NCBI GenBank assembly: GCA_002837195.1
Contig: KZ478060.1
Location: 1 to 64,000, forward strand
Direction: 5' to 3'
Length of the DNA stretch: 64,000 nt
Origin: Enterobacterales bacterium CwR94
GTDB lineage: Bacteria > Pseudomonadota > Gammaproteobacteria > Enterobacterales > Enterobacteriaceae
The position numbers were made by a program, and so were the translations under genes. Shown in pieces: positions 47,199 to 56,856 of this stretch; positions within the stretch are counted from its first letter, which is position 1; each line of letters opens with the position of its first letter. The notes beneath the pieces were generated by a model. The model was not told the DNA's origin. It made no database searches and was given only the letters and a program-made list of their open reading frames with translations.

Positions 47199-49577
47199 TT
47201 ACTGACTATCCGGTAAGGCATAGGCGACCAGAGCGTCACCCATTTTTGTTCCGAATGAACCATGACCGCCGGCCATGATCACCACGTACTGTTTCCCGTT
47301 TACTTCATAGGTCATTGGCGTAGCCTGACCGCCTGCTGGCAGCCGTGCTTGCCACAATTGCTCACCGGTGTTGGTGCTGAACGCACGCAGATAGTTATCG
47401 GCGGTTGCGCCAATAAAGAACACGTGGCCCGCAGTGGTCACCGGACCACCGAGCATTGGCATACCCATTTTGAACGGCATCGGCACGGGTGCGCTGTCAC
47501 GGACAGTACCGATACGTTTCTTCCAGACAATGTCATTGGTTTTTAGATCGACGGCAGAGATATACCCCCAGGCCGGTTGCTTACAAGGTAAGCCAAAGGG
47601 CGACAGGAACGGGTTCAACTCAACGCCATAGGGCACACCGTATTGTGGCTGGATACCCGATTCTGTGCCTGTACCTCCTGCGGCACCTTCTGGCGGCTCA
47701 ATCGGATTGCCAGGGCCGCGAGGCACCAGCTTAGAAACGAACGGCAGCGCAATCGGGTTAGCAATTGCGATCTGACGATCGGTATCCACGGCAAGGCCGC
47801 CCCATTCAAACATGCCAAGGTTGCCAGGGAAGACCAGCGTACCCTGCTCGGAAGGCGGAGTGAAAATGCCCTCATAGCGCAGCTTGTGGAACATGACGCG
47901 ACACACCATCTGGTCGAACATTGTCGCGCCCCACATATCTTTGCCGCTCAGATTGTCACGCGGACGGAAGCTCAGCTCAGAGAATGGCTGGGTTGGCGAT
48001 AAGTGATCACCTTTTGCCGGGCCTTGTGGCACATCGCGCTCGGGAGCGGGCACCACCGTTTTACCGGTGCGGCGGTCCAGCACAAAGATATTGCCGGTTT
48101 TCGCGGGGGCATATACCACGGGCACGGTATGGCCGTTTTTATCGGTAATATCCGCCAGGGTGGGTTGCGCAGGTAAGTCCATATCCCACAGATCGTGGTG
48201 CACGCTTTGATAGAACCACGCCAGCTTGCCGGTGGTGGCATTCAGCGCCAGCAAGCCGCTGGCAAAGCGCTCTTGTTCGGGTGTGCGGTTGCCACCCCAA
48301 ATATCAGGCGTTGTCACACCCATTGGCAGGTACACCAGATCCAGTTTGGCGTCATAGGCTGCCGGTGCCCAGGAGTTGGGGGAATTATGCGTATAGCTTT
48401 TACCGTCGACCGGGATGGCGTTGGGATCTTTGGCACCAGGATCGAATGCCCACAGCAGTTTGCCGGTGTTGACATCAAATCCACGGATCACGCCAGAAGG
48501 CTCGCGGGTTGAGTAGTTATCCGTAACGGCACCTGCCACCACAATGGTGGTATCGGTGATGATTGGCGGAGACGTCGGCTCATAGCCGCCCGGCGTTTGT
48601 ACTGGCTGCAGGTGTTGCAGATCCAGCTCACCGTTATTGGCGAAGGTGCTGCAGCGCTCGCCCGTGTTGGCATCCAGCGCAAACAACCGCCCATCGTTGA
48701 CAGGCAGGAAAATACGACGTGAACACATTGCAGCCTGTGAAGAATCTTTCAGATTTTTGGCGGCTGCGGTTTCGTGATATGACACACCACGACAGGTCAC
48801 ATGTTGGAAAGTGGGATCGGTTTTGAGTTGTGGATCGAACGACCACTTCTCTTTGCCCGTCGCGGCATCGAGGGCGTGCAACACCTGATGCGGCGTACAA
48901 AGATACAGCATGTCGCCCACTTTAATTGGCGTCACCTCATTGGTGATTTCACCCGGATCGCTTTCGCGTTTCAGATCGCCCGTGTTAAACGTCCACGCCA
49001 GTTGCAGGTCTTTAACGTTGCTTTCATTGATCTGTTTCAGTGGCGAGTAGCGTGTGCCTTCCCGAGTACGTCCGTAAGCCGGCCAGTCGCTGTCCGTTGC
49101 CGCCGGTGTCACCGTGCTGCTGTCGGCAGACAGTGTTCCGTTAATTTCCTGCGGGTCGTTGAAGGATGCCCAAGTGAGCACGGCCGCACTGGCCAGCAAT
49201 GCAACCCACAGCAGGCGCAGGCCCCCTTTGCGGGGCGCGGTAAACTGGCGATAGACAAAGGGTAAAATTAACCACACGCCAAAGATCACCAGCACGTCAG
49301 TACGGGGTGCCAGCGCCCAGAAATCAAAACCCGCCTCCCAAACAGACCAGGCCAGAGTGGCTAATAAGAGCAGTGCGTAAAGGGTGAGGGCGCTGCTGTT
49401 ACGACGCCACATTAACAGAGCGATAGCCAGCATCACCACGCCGCCAAGCAGGTAGTAGAGACTGCCACCCAGCGTGACGAGCCAGATACCACCCATAAAC
49501 ATGTAGGCACCGGTTAGCGTGGCGAACAATGCCGTCAGCACGCCAATGATGCGCGAAGGAGAGGAGTGTTCTCCCAT
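47199..49577 (-). CDS. gcd: Membrane-bound PQQ glucose dehydrogenase
   Basis: Oxidises glucose (and other aldoses) to the gluconolactone in the periplasm, passing electrons to ubiquinone. The 792-aa product (E. coli 796) has five N-terminal membrane helices (residues about 10-140) and a periplasmic eight-bladed PQQ propeller: DWPAYGRTREGTRYSPLKQI near residue 165, the Trp-docking motif repeats such as TGKLLWAFDPG, and FVLDRRTGKTVVP near 505. The ATG follows GAGGTTGATATT. PQQ itself must be made elsewhere; no pqq genes are in the window. In plant-associated relatives this enzyme drives gluconic-acid release and phosphate solubilisation. Confidence 0.96.
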   Translation of the reverse strand: MGEHSSPSRIIGVLTALFATLTGAYMFMGGIWLVTLGGSLYYLLGGVVMLAIALLMWRRNSSALTLYALLLLATLAWSVWEAGFDFWALAPRTDVLVIFGVWLILPFVYRQFTAPRKGGLRLLWVALLASAAVLTWASFNDPQEINGTLSADSSTVTPAATDSDWPAYGRTREGTRYSPLKQINESNVKDLQLAWTFNTGDLKRESDPGEITNEVTPIKVGDMLYLCTPHQVLHALDAATGKEKWSFDPQLKTDPTFQHVTCRGVSYHETAAAKNLKDSSQAAMCSRRIFLPVNDGRLFALDANTGERCSTFANNGELDLQHLQPVQTPGGYEPTSPPIITDTTIVVAGAVTDNYSTREPSGVIRGFDVNTGKLLWAFDPGAKDPNAIPVDGKSYTHNSPNSWAPAAYDAKLDLVYLPMGVTTPDIWGGNRTPEQERFASGLLALNATTGKLAWFYQSVHHDLWDMDLPAQPTLADITDKNGHTVPVVYAPAKTGNIFVLDRRTGKTVVPAPERDVPQGPAKGDHLSPTQPFSELSFRPRDNLSGKDMWGATMFDQMVCRVMFHKLRYEGIFTPPSEQGTLVFPGNLGMFEWGGLAVDTDRQIAIANPIALPFVSKLVPRGPGNPIEPPEGAAGGTGTESGIQPQYGVPYGVELNPFLSPFGLPCKQPAWGYISAVDLKTNDIVWKKRIGTVRDSAPVPMPFKMGMPMLGGPVTTAGHVFFIGATADNYLRAFSTNTGEQLWQARLPAGGQATPMTYEVNGKQYVVIMAGGHGSFGTKMGDALVAYALPDSQ

Positions 49578-49824
49578 AATATCAACCTCGTAAATTTGCC
49601 ATAGAAAGGGCGACCCTCCCAGCGAGAAGGCGTCCCAGAAAAAAGGGTGAGGAGCAGAAAAAGAGTGTTATAGGCGTCTCTTCCGTGAACGCCATGCATC
49701 CTTAACACTGAATTTTATATGATGCGTTACACGTTTTTGTGATTTTTTGCGGGGTTCGTCACAAAAAATCAACTTTATGTGTGACTTTTGACAGCAAGGT
49801 TAGCGGGTTATGCTGGAAAGGAAC

Positions 49825-49847
49825 AAGGCGGGAGAAGATCCCGCCTT
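49825..49847 (-). terminator. glpD terminator
   Basis: AAGGCGGGA and TCCCGCCTT form a perfect 9-bp stem with a 5-base loop, 7 bp after the glpD stop; the minus-strand tail is TTGTTCC. The remaining DNA up to the gcd start (49578-49824) holds the gcd promoter region. Confidence 0.82.
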
Positions 49848-49854
49848 AAGGTTA

Positions 49855-51363
49855 TTAAGAAGCTAATGACAGGGCTGGATTAGTGACGTGCTGGGCCAGC
49901 CAGTCGGCAATGCGCTGCTGTTGTTCAGACGTCAACCACATGCCTTGCTTGGTTCGACGCCAGATGGCGTCGTCTAACTCGCGCACCCACTCATTTTCAA
50001 CCAGATAGCGCAGTTCGGCTTCGTAAAACTCGTGGCCAAAATGTTCACCTAATGCATCCAGGCTGCTGGCGTTGGCGAGTATTTTTTCACTGTTACTGCC
50101 ATAGGTGCGTGCAAAGTGTCTCGCCATGCCTTCGCTGATAAAGCCATAGCGACGACGCAGACTGGCAGCGTAATCTTCGCGGCTGCCGCCGATTTCGCCA
50201 CCGGACAGCACGGCATTTTTGGTCCATGCGGCTTTGATGCCTGGATAATATTGCGTGAGCTTTTCCATGGCATGTTCCGCCAGCTTGCGATAAGTGGTGA
50301 GCTTGCCGCCAAAAACCGACAGCAAAGGGGCCTGGCCGTTTTCGTCACGCACATCCAGCGTATAGTCGCGGGTGATCGCTTGCGGGGAATCGGATTCATC
50401 ATCACACAGAGGACGCACGCCTGAGTAGGTCCACACCACATCGTCACGGTTCAGCGTCTTGTTAAAGTGCGCGTTATACACCTTCAGCAGATACGCAATC
50501 TCGTTTTCATCGATATGCACGGCTTTTGGATCGCCTTTGTATTCAACGTCCGTGGTACCAATGATGGAAAATTCATCCATCCACGGAATCACAAACACAA
50601 TGCGGTTGTCTTCATTTTGGAGGATGTAAGCCTGTTTTTGAGCATGTACGCGCGGCACCACAATGTGGCTGCCTTTGATCAAGCGAATGCCATACGGCGA
50701 TTTAAGTTTCAGGCCGTCGTCAAACAATTGCTTCACCCAGGGGCCCGCGGCATTCACCAGCCCTTTGGCACGCCAGGTGTAAGACTCACCGGTGTCAACG
50801 TTCTGCGCCTCTACCATCCACAGGCCGCCTTCACGCCAGGCGCGGGTCACTTTCGTGCGCGTACGCACTTCGCCGCCTTGCTTCACCACTTCTTGCGCAT
50901 TCAGCACCACCAGACGTGCGTCATCCACCCAGCAGTCTGAATATTCGAAACCGCGCACGATTTCAGGTTTTAATACTGAGCCTGCGCCAAAACGCAAACT
51001 TTTGCTGCCTGGCAGGCTGGTACGTTTGCCCAAATGGTCGTAAAGGAACAAGCCCATGCGGATCATCCACGCCGGGCGCAGATGGGGACGGTGCGGTAAG
51101 CGAAAGCGCATTGGGAAGGCAATGTGCGGTGCCATTTTCAGCAGGACTTCACGCTCCGCCAGGGCTTCGCCCACCAGGCGAAATTCATAATGTTCGAGAT
51201 AGCGCAGGCCGCCATGAATCAGCTTGGAACTGGCGGAGGAGGTGGCACAGGCCAGATCTTGCGCCTCCAGCATCAGCACCGACAGGCCGCGTCCCGCAGC
51301 ATCGGCCGCGATGCCTGCGCCATTGATGCCGCCGCCGATTACGATCAGGTCTTTGGTTTCCAC
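49855..51363 (-). CDS. glpD: Aerobic glycerol-3-phosphate dehydrogenase
   Basis: FAD-dependent peripheral inner-membrane enzyme that oxidises sn-glycerol-3-phosphate to dihydroxyacetone phosphate and reduces quinone. The 502-aa product (E. coli 501) begins with the FAD dinucleotide fold IVIGGGINGAGIAADAAGRG and keeps SKLIHGGLRYLEHYEF near residue 47 and KGSHIVVPRVH near 230; it ends LSLAS exactly as in E. coli. The start codon is GTG, with GGAGGAAGTAAA ahead. Two tandem GlpR operators overlap its upstream region, and glpEGR is divergent from it as in E. coli. Confidence 0.97.
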   Translation of the reverse strand: METKDLIVIGGGINGAGIAADAAGRGLSVLMLEAQDLACATSSASSKLIHGGLRYLEHYEFRLVGEALAEREVLLKMAPHIAFPMRFRLPHRPHLRPAWMIRMGLFLYDHLGKRTSLPGSKSLRFGAGSVLKPEIVRGFEYSDCWVDDARLVVLNAQEVVKQGGEVRTRTKVTRAWREGGLWMVEAQNVDTGESYTWRAKGLVNAAGPWVKQLFDDGLKLKSPYGIRLIKGSHIVVPRVHAQKQAYILQNEDNRIVFVIPWMDEFSIIGTTDVEYKGDPKAVHIDENEIAYLLKVYNAHFNKTLNRDDVVWTYSGVRPLCDDESDSPQAITRDYTLDVRDENGQAPLLSVFGGKLTTYRKLAEHAMEKLTQYYPGIKAAWTKNAVLSGGEIGGSREDYAASLRRRYGFISEGMARHFARTYGSNSEKILANASSLDALGEHFGHEFYEAELRYLVENEWVRELDDAIWRRTKQGMWLTSEQQQRIADWLAQHVTNPALSLAS

Positions 51364-51375
51364 TTTACTTCCTCC

Positions 51376-51415
51376 GATGTTCGGAATAGTTCATTAATGT
51401 TCGTTTTCGAGCATG
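51376..51415. promoter_or_regulatory. Tandem GlpR operators upstream of glpD
   Basis: Two adjacent 20-mers fit the GlpR consensus WATGTTCGWTAWCGAACATW. The distal one (51396-51415), AATGTTCGTTTTCGAGCATG, is near perfect; the proximal one (51376-51395), GATGTTCGGAATAGTTCATT, is weaker. They lie 13-52 bp upstream of the glpD start and would give repression in the absence of glycerol-3-phosphate, the repressor being encoded in this same cluster. Confidence 0.85.
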
Positions 51416-51470
51416 AGTGTAATCATAAACCAACATTGATGCTAGCGGTAACAGAATAAAAACAACTTTG

Positions 51471-51486
51471 CGTGACGCAGATAACA
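51471..51486. promoter_or_regulatory. Candidate CRP site between glpD and glpE
   Basis: CGTGA-N6-TAACA matches the CRP core TGTGA-N6-TCACA at 8 of 10 positions, about 110 bp upstream of glpD. E. coli glpD has a CRP site in a comparable position. Confidence 0.45.
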
Positions 51487-51609
51487 TTATTGTGACGATT
51501 AGGCTAAAAGCCCCAAGTTTTATTGGGTTATTGTTCGGCGGCTTCGGGTTACAATGTTGGCGTATTCGGGCTGTTGCCCGCTGATCAGTTTGTTTTTCCG
51601 GGGAAATCG

Positions 51610-51939
51610 ATGGAACAGTTTGAATGTATTTCTGTGCAGCAGGCGCAGCAGTTAATCGCAGAGAAAAAAGCCTTGCTGGTGGACATTCGCGATCCGCAAA
51701 GTTTTGAAGCAGGCCATGCCACTGGCGCATTTCATCTGACCAACGGTACGTTAAACACCTTTATGGCCGACGCCGATTTCGCCACGCCTGTACTCGTGAT
51801 GTGCTACCACGGTAACAGCAGTAAAGGGGCGGCACAGTACCTGATCAACCAGGGTTTTGATGAAGTGTACAGTGTTGATGGTGGCTTCGAGGCCTGGCGT
51901 CACGCCTGGCCACAGCAGGTCGACACGGAAGCATCCTGA
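51610..51939 (+). CDS. glpE: Thiosulfate sulfurtransferase GlpE
   Basis: Single-domain rhodanese moving sulfane sulfur from thiosulfate to cyanide or thioredoxin. The 109-aa product (E. coli 108) keeps the active-site loop [15 protein letters not shown] with catalytic C65 at the E. coli position. The frame is open 29 codons upstream, but the ATG at 51610 (MEQFECISV) is the conserved start, after GGGGAAATCG. First gene of glpE-glpG-glpR. Confidence 0.95.
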   Translation: MEQFECISVQQAQQLIAEKKALLVDIRDPQSFEAGHATGAFHLTNGTLNTFMADADFATPVLVMCYHGNSSKGAAQYLINQGFDEVYSVDGGFEAWRHAWPQQVDTEAS

Positions 51940-51963
51940 GTTCACGGCTAACGGAAATCACCC

Positions 51964-52806
51964 ATGCGCATTACAGAATTTACTCATCCCCGACTGGCAC
52001 AGGCCTTTGTGGACTATATGGCGACGCAGGGAATCCACTTGCGCTTAGAGCGTGAAGAGAACTCGCTCTCTTTATGGCTGGATGATCCGGCGTGGCAGGA
52101 AAAGGTCGAAAACGAGCTTGAACAGTTCCAACGCGATCCTCTGCATCCTCGCTATCAGGCTGCCAGTTGGCAATCCGGTACCACGCAAAGCGGGCTGCAA
52201 TACGCGCGTGCGCCAAACTCCTTTCTGGATAATCTTAAGGCGCGGGCCGGTACGCTAACCCTGAGCCTGATGGCGGTGTGTGTGCTGGTGTTTATCTGGC
52301 AGCAAGTTGCGGGCGATCGTGAAGTGATGAGCCTGTTGGCCTGGCCATCAGGTCCGGAGCAATATTTTCAGGTTTGGCGTTGGGTTTCGCATGCATTGCT
52401 GCATTTTTCACTGATCCATATTCTGTTTAATCTGCTGTGGTGGTGGTATCTCGGCGGGATGGTCGAAAAGCGGCTGGGCGCGGGCAAACTGGTGGTTATC
52501 GCCGTGATTTCAGCGCTGCTCAGTGGCTGGATGCAGGCCAAGTACAGCGGCATCTGGTTCGGTGGTCTTTCGGGGGTGGTGTATGCACTGATGGGCTATT
52601 GCTGGCTGTACGGCGAGCGTCGACCTGAAGCGGGCGTTTTCCTTGAGCGTGGATTAATGGCGTTTGCCATTGTGTGGTTAGTGATTGGCTACTTTGGCGC
52701 CTTTGGCTTGTCTATCGCCAACGCCGCGCATGTGGCTGGCTTAGTGGTCGGGTTGGTGATGGCCTTTGTGGATACGCGTGGGCAATCGGTCAGGAGAGAC
52801 AGGTGA
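51964..52806 (+). CDS. glpG: Rhomboid intramembrane serine protease GlpG
   Basis: Cleaves transmembrane substrates in the inner membrane with a Ser-His dyad. The 280-aa product (E. coli 276) has a soluble N-terminal domain (1-65), six membrane helices from about residue 95, the L1-loop and first-helix motif [20 protein letters not shown] near 138, catalytic S203 in [10 protein letters not shown] and H256 in ANAAHVAGL. Its TGA overlaps the GTG start of glpR by four bases, so the genes are coupled. Confidence 0.96.
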   Translation: MRITEFTHPRLAQAFVDYMATQGIHLRLEREENSLSLWLDDPAWQEKVENELEQFQRDPLHPRYQAASWQSGTTQSGLQYARAPNSFLDNLKARAGTLTLSLMAVCVLVFIWQQVAGDREVMSLLAWPSGPEQYFQVWRWVSHALLHFSLIHILFNLLWWWYLGGMVEKRLGAGKLVVIAVISALLSGWMQAKYSGIWFGGLSGVVYALMGYCWLYGERRPEAGVFLERGLMAFAIVWLVIGYFGAFGLSIANAAHVAGLVVGLVMAFVDTRGQSVRRDR

Positions 52807-53561
52807 AACAAACACAACGTCATGACGCCATTATTGATTTGGTGCGTCGCCAGGGCTATGTCAGTACGGAAGAGTTGGTCGAGCATTTTGACGTCAGCCC
52901 GCAAACCATTCGTCGCGATCTGAATGACTTAGCCGAACAGAATAAAATCCAGCGCCACCACGGCGGTGCCGCACTGCCCTCCAGCTCGGAAAATACCGCC
53001 TGGCAAGACCGTAAAATGATGTGGTCGGCAGAGAAAGCGCGCATCGCGCAGCGGGTTGCCAGTCAGATCCCGGACGGTGCGACACTTTTTATCGATATCG
53101 GCACCACGCCTGAAGCCGTGGCCCATGCGCTGATGAATCACAACGACCTGCGTATCGTCACCAACAATTTAAATGTCGCTACGTTGCTGATGTCAAAACC
53201 GGACTTCCGCTTGATTCTGGCCGGTGGCGAAGTGCGCACGCGTGATGGCGGCATCATGGGGGAGGCGACGCTGGACTTTATTTCTCAATTCCGTCTTGAT
53301 TACGGCATCCTCGGGATCAGCGGCATTGATATGGATGGCTCTCTGCTGGAGTTTGACTACCACGAAGTGCGTACCAAACGGGCGATTATTGAAAACTCGC
53401 GCTGCGTCATGTTGGTTTGCGATCATTCAAAGTTTGGGCGTAACGCGATGGTGAATCTCGGCAATATGAGCCTGATTGATTATATGTTCACCGATGCCTT
53501 GCCTCCGGCCAGCGTCATGCAGGTGATTGAGCAGCATGAAGTGCATTTGGAGTTGTGCTGA
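52803..53561 (+). CDS. glpR: Glycerol-3-phosphate regulon repressor
   Basis: DeoR-family repressor of glp genes, released by glycerol-3-phosphate. The 252-aa product equals E. coli GlpR in length. The DeoR helix-turn-helix ([20 protein letters not shown], about residues 19-38) and the effector domain ([15 protein letters not shown] near 98) are intact. The start is GTG (VKQTQRH aligned to MKQTQRH), overlapping the glpG stop; the frame is open 43 codons further upstream inside glpG. In many E. coli K-12 strains this gene is mutated, but it is complete here. Confidence 0.95.
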   Translation: MKQTQRHDAIIDLVRRQGYVSTEELVEHFDVSPQTIRRDLNDLAEQNKIQRHHGGAALPSSSENTAWQDRKMMWSAEKARIAQRVASQIPDGATLFIDIGTTPEAVAHALMNHNDLRIVTNNLNVATLLMSKPDFRLILAGGEVRTRDGGIMGEATLDFISQFRLDYGILGISGIDMDGSLLEFDYHEVRTKRAIIENSRCVMLVCDHSKFGRNAMVNLGNMSLIDYMFTDALPPASVMQVIEQHEVHLELC

Positions 53562-53575
53562 CGTTTGGGTTCAGC

Positions 53576-53730
53576 GTTGTTTGCCCCCCTCCCAACTCTC
53601 CCCCGTGTAGGGACTATGTTGGGTTTGGAGTTGTTTGCCCCCCTCCCAACCCTCCCCCGTGTAGGAGCTATGTTGGGGTTGGAGTTGTTTGTCCCCCTCC
53701 CAACCCTCCCCCGTGAACGGGGGAGGGCCT
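53576..53730. repeat. Tandem direct repeat, 54-bp period, between glpR and yhdZ
   Basis: Units start at 53576, 53630 and 53684, exactly 54 bp apart, each opening GTTGTTTG(C/T)CCCCCTCCCAAC and continuing C(T/C)CTCCCCCGTG. The third ends in the palindrome CCCTCCCCCGTG-AA-CGGGGGAGGGC. It is related in sequence to the 38-bp repeats at 43274. Because the period divides by three, it gives a spurious repeating open frame. It lies between convergent genes and may also stop transcription from both sides. Confidence 0.85.
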
Positions 53731-53735
53731 GTTTG

Positions 53736-54488
53736 TTAGTGGATCACCTGTGACAAAAAGGCGCGTGTGCGTTCCGACTTCGGATGTGCAAAGAACTCTT
53801 CGGGCGGCGCCTGTTCAACAATCTCCCCGCGATCCATAAAAATCACCCGATCGGCCACGGTACGTGCAAAGCCCATTTCATGGGTAACGCACAGCATGGT
53901 CATCCCGTCTTCAGCCAGCCCAATCATGGTGTCCAATACCTCCTTCACCATTTCCGGGTCCAGTGCTGACGTCGGTTCATCGAATAACATGATTTTAGGT
54001 TTCATACACAGGGAGCGCGCAATAGCCACGCGCTGCTGCTGGCCGCCGGAGATTTGGCCGGGATATTTGTGCGCGTGCTCGGCAATGCGCACGCGTTGCA
54101 GATAGTGCATGGCGAGCTCTTCCGCTTCCTTTTTGGCGGTTTTCCGCACCCACATTGGGGCCAGCGTGCAGTTCTGCAACACCGTTAAGTGTGGAAACAA
54201 ATTGAAGTGCTGAAACACCATTCCGACTTCGGTACGGACTTTTTCAATATTGCGCACGTCCTGATTGAGGTGAATGCCATCGACCACAATACGGCCTTGC
54301 TGATGCTCTTCCAGATGGTTAATACAGCGAATGGTGGTGGATTTTCCCGAGCCAGATGGCCCACAGAGTACGATGCGCTCGCGCGGTTTAACCTGCAGAT
54401 TAATGTCTTTCAACACATGGAACTGGCCGTACCATTTGTTGACATTTTCGAGCGTAATCATCATCGCGTTGGTTTCTATTGTGTTCAT
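53736..54488 (-). CDS. yhdZ: Polar amino-acid ABC transporter ATPase (AapP/YhdZ)
   Basis: A 250-aa ATPase almost identical along its length to E. coli YhdZ. Walker [10 protein letters not shown] near residue 43, signature [14 protein letters not shown] near 148, Walker [15 protein letters not shown] near 166, and the switch histidine in CVTHEMGFA near 206 are all seen. GAGG precedes the ATG, and the gene starts 8 bp after the permease YhdY. It energises the YhdX-YhdY channel fed by the binding protein YhdW, for polar or acidic amino acids. Confidence 0.95.
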   Translation of the reverse strand: MNTIETNAMMITLENVNKWYGQFHVLKDINLQVKPRERIVLCGPSGSGKSTTIRCINHLEEHQQGRIVVDGIHLNQDVRNIEKVRTEVGMVFQHFNLFPHLTVLQNCTLAPMWVRKTAKKEAEELAMHYLQRVRIAEHAHKYPGQISGGQQQRVAIARSLCMKPKIMLFDEPTSALDPEMVKEVLDTMIGLAEDGMTMLCVTHEMGFARTVADRVIFMDRGEIVEQAPPEEFFAHPKSERTRAFLSQVIH

Positions 54489-54496
54489 GGTCAGCC

Positions 54497-55597
54497 TCAG
54501 TGCGGTGCTCGCCCGGTGTTAAAGCGCTTTTCCAAATGTTGGCTGTAGCGCGACATGCTAAAACAAAAAATCCAGTAAACGAGGGCCGCGAAAACGTATC
54601 CCTCGGTCGACATGCCCAGCCACGTGGGGTCCACGGTGGCTTGTTGCACGCTACTGAACAGATCAAACAGGCCGATAATGATCACCAAACTGGTGTCTTT
54701 AAACAGCGCGATAATGGTATTCACCAGACCTGGAATGGTCATTTTTAACGCCTGTGGCAGGATAATCAGCCCCTGCGTTTTCCAGTAACCCAGCGCCAGT
54801 GATTGGGCGGCTTCATATTGGCCTTTGGGGAGCGCCTGTAACCCACCGCGTACCACTTCCGCCACATAGGCAGACTGGAACAAAATAACGCCCACCAGGG
54901 CACGTACCAGCTTATCGATAGTGGTGCCTTCCGCCATAAACAGCGGCAGCATTACCGAGGACATAAACAGCACCGTGATCAACGGTACACCGCGCCAGAA
55001 CTCAATAAAGACCACGCTGAGCGCACGTACCACCGGCATATCCGAGCGACGCCCCAGCGCCAGCAAAATGCCCAGCGGCAGTGCGCCAGCAATCCCTACG
55101 GATGCAATAATCAGCGTGAGCGTTAAGCCGCCCCATTGACGTGTTTCAACGCGATCCAGGCCAAAGTAACCGCCGTACAGCAAAAACCACACCACCAGGG
55201 GATACACCACCGCCCAACAGGCAATGTAGCGGCCGCGGCGCGGCAGGGCGCTGAAAAACATCGGGATGATGCTGAACAGGCCAATAACGAGCGCCAGATT
55301 AATGCGCCAGCGTGATTCGTGCGGGTATAGCCCATACATAAACTGGCCAAAACGTTCATGGATAAAAACCCAACACGCGCCCTCTTTAGTGCAATCGGCA
55401 CGCGTGCTACCAATCCAGTTCGCTTGAAAAATAAGCCAGTTTAATGCCGGGGGGATCACCGTCCAGATTACCCATAAGCAGAGCAGGGTAAGCAGGCTGT
55501 TTGACCAACTGGAAAACAAATTTTTTCGCGCCCAACGCACCGCGTTACTTAGCGGATTACTGGCCATCGGGGGAGCGTCCTGTGTCGTCATGCTCAT
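54497..55597 (-). CDS. yhdY: Polar amino-acid ABC transporter permease (AapM/YhdY)
   Basis: A 366-aa permease of the HisM/GlnP type with an unusually long N-terminal part, as usual for AapM. The ATPase-contact loop [28 protein letters not shown] lies near residues 250-277. A periplasmic insert with two cysteines ([12 protein letters not shown], near 85-96) is present. It begins just after YhdX and ends 8 bp before YhdZ in a four-gene operon. Confidence 0.93.
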   Translation of the reverse strand: MSMTTQDAPPMASNPLSNAVRWARKNLFSSWSNSLLTLLCLWVIWTVIPPALNWLIFQANWIGSTRADCTKEGACWVFIHERFGQFMYGLYPHESRWRINLALVIGLFSIIPMFFSALPRRGRYIACWAVVYPLVVWFLLYGGYFGLDRVETRQWGGLTLTLIIASVGIAGALPLGILLALGRRSDMPVVRALSVVFIEFWRGVPLITVLFMSSVMLPLFMAEGTTIDKLVRALVGVILFQSAYVAEVVRGGLQALPKGQYEAAQSLALGYWKTQGLIILPQALKMTIPGLVNTIIALFKDTSLVIIIGLFDLFSSVQQATVDPTWLGMSTEGYVFAALVYWIFCFSMSRYSQHLEKRFNTGRAPH

Positions 55598-55609
55598 CGG
55601 CGTGCTCCC

Positions 55610-56788
55610 TTAGCGCTCAACCAGCGCAATTTTGCGGTTGTAGAGATTCATCAGCAGTGAAATCGACAGGCTGATAATCAAGTAGACGGCCATGGTGATC
55701 GCAATGGTTTCGATAGCCTGTCCGGTTTGGTTCAACACCGTACCCGCAAACAACGACACCATATCGGGATAGCCAATGGCCGCGGCCAATGAAGAGTTTT
55801 TCACAATATTCAGGTACTGGCTGGTCAACGGTGGAATGATGACGCGCATCGCTTGCGGAATAATCACCTGACGTAGCGTGACCGGATTGGGTAATCCCAG
55901 CGAACGTGCGGCTTCATGTTGCCCCTGAGGTACAGACTGAATACCCGAGCGAATCACTTCGGCAATAAACGACGAGGTGTAGATCGACAGCGCCAGTGTT
56001 AACGCGGCCAACTCAGGGATCAGCACAAAGCCGCCCCGGAAGTTAAACCCACGCAGTTCTGGTACATCCCAATGCATTCCCGCTCCAAACAGCAGGTGCG
56101 CGACGGCGGGGAAACCCACCAGCATCAGCACGATCCACGGCCAACTGCGACGTAGTTGACCCGTTTTTAGCTGGTGCTGTCGGTGATAGCGAAACACGCC
56201 AATCGACGCCACGATAGCGATGACCAATGCCACCAGTAATGCCAGTGAGCCTTCAGACCACTGCGGTGAGGGAATATATAAACCGCGGTTGCTGACAAAG
56301 GCGATATCAAAGGCACTCACGGCCTGGCGCGGGCCTGGCAGATTGCGCAGCACAGCGAAATACCAAAAGAAGATTTGCAGCAACGGTGGGATGTTGCGGA
56401 ATATCTCGATATACACGTTGGCGATTTTGCGCAGTAACCAGTTGTCAGACAGGCGTGCGAGACCGATGGCAAAACCCAGTATTGAGGCAAAGACAATACA
56501 GAGTGCAGAGACCAGCAGCGTGTTGGTCAGGCCGACCAGAAACACGCGGGCGTAAGTATCACTCTGGCTGTAATCAATCAGGTGTTGGACAATACCAAAG
56601 CCAGCACTGCGATCCAGAAAGCCAAAACCGGATGTAATGCCACGATTGGAAAGATTAATGATGGTGTTATGTACCAGGTAACCGATCACCGCTGCGACGG
56701 CACCGATGGCGATGATTTGGTACACCCACGCACGCACCGTGGGATTAGCGAACGAAAAATCCCTTTTTACGGTTGGGCGTTGAGACAT
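55610..56788 (-). CDS. yhdX: Polar amino-acid ABC transporter permease (AapQ/YhdX)
   Basis: A 392-aa permease of the same family; about eight hydrophobic helices, with the coupling loop FIAEVIRSGIQSVPQGQHEAARSLGL near residues 278-303. Longer than simple HisQ-like permeases, as in AapQ. It is separated from the binding-protein gene by 68 bp that include a stable hairpin. E. coli has the same yhdW-X-Y-Z order. Confidence 0.94.
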   Translation of the reverse strand: MSQRPTVKRDFSFANPTVRAWVYQIIAIGAVAAVIGYLVHNTIINLSNRGITSGFGFLDRSAGFGIVQHLIDYSQSDTYARVFLVGLTNTLLVSALCIVFASILGFAIGLARLSDNWLLRKIANVYIEIFRNIPPLLQIFFWYFAVLRNLPGPRQAVSAFDIAFVSNRGLYIPSPQWSEGSLALLVALVIAIVASIGVFRYHRQHQLKTGQLRRSWPWIVLMLVGFPAVAHLLFGAGMHWDVPELRGFNFRGGFVLIPELAALTLALSIYTSSFIAEVIRSGIQSVPQGQHEAARSLGLPNPVTLRQVIIPQAMRVIIPPLTSQYLNIVKNSSLAAAIGYPDMVSLFAGTVLNQTGQAIETIAITMAVYLIISLSISLLMNLYNRKIALVER

Positions 56789-56819
56789 GTTCTAACCTCA
56801 GCTACGAGAACTCTGACGT

Positions 56820-56840
56820 GGGCACTGCAACGCAGTGCCC
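56820..56840 (-). promoter_or_regulatory. Intercistronic hairpin between yhdW and yhdX
   Basis: GGGCACTGC-AAC-GCAGTGCCC, a perfect 9-bp stem with a 3-base loop, without a T-tract. Such stems between a binding-protein gene and its permease usually protect the upstream mRNA or thin out read-through, giving more binding protein than membrane subunits. Confidence 0.7.
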
Positions 56841-56856
56841 AGTAGTACAGCGGGAA

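Noticed and set aside
53565-53753. Open frame of 62 codons with an 18-residue repeat (LFAPLPTLPRVG type)
   Set aside because: It is the translation of the 54-bp DNA repeat, whose period divides by three. There is no ribosome-binding site and the peptide pattern is typical of translated REP-like palindromes.
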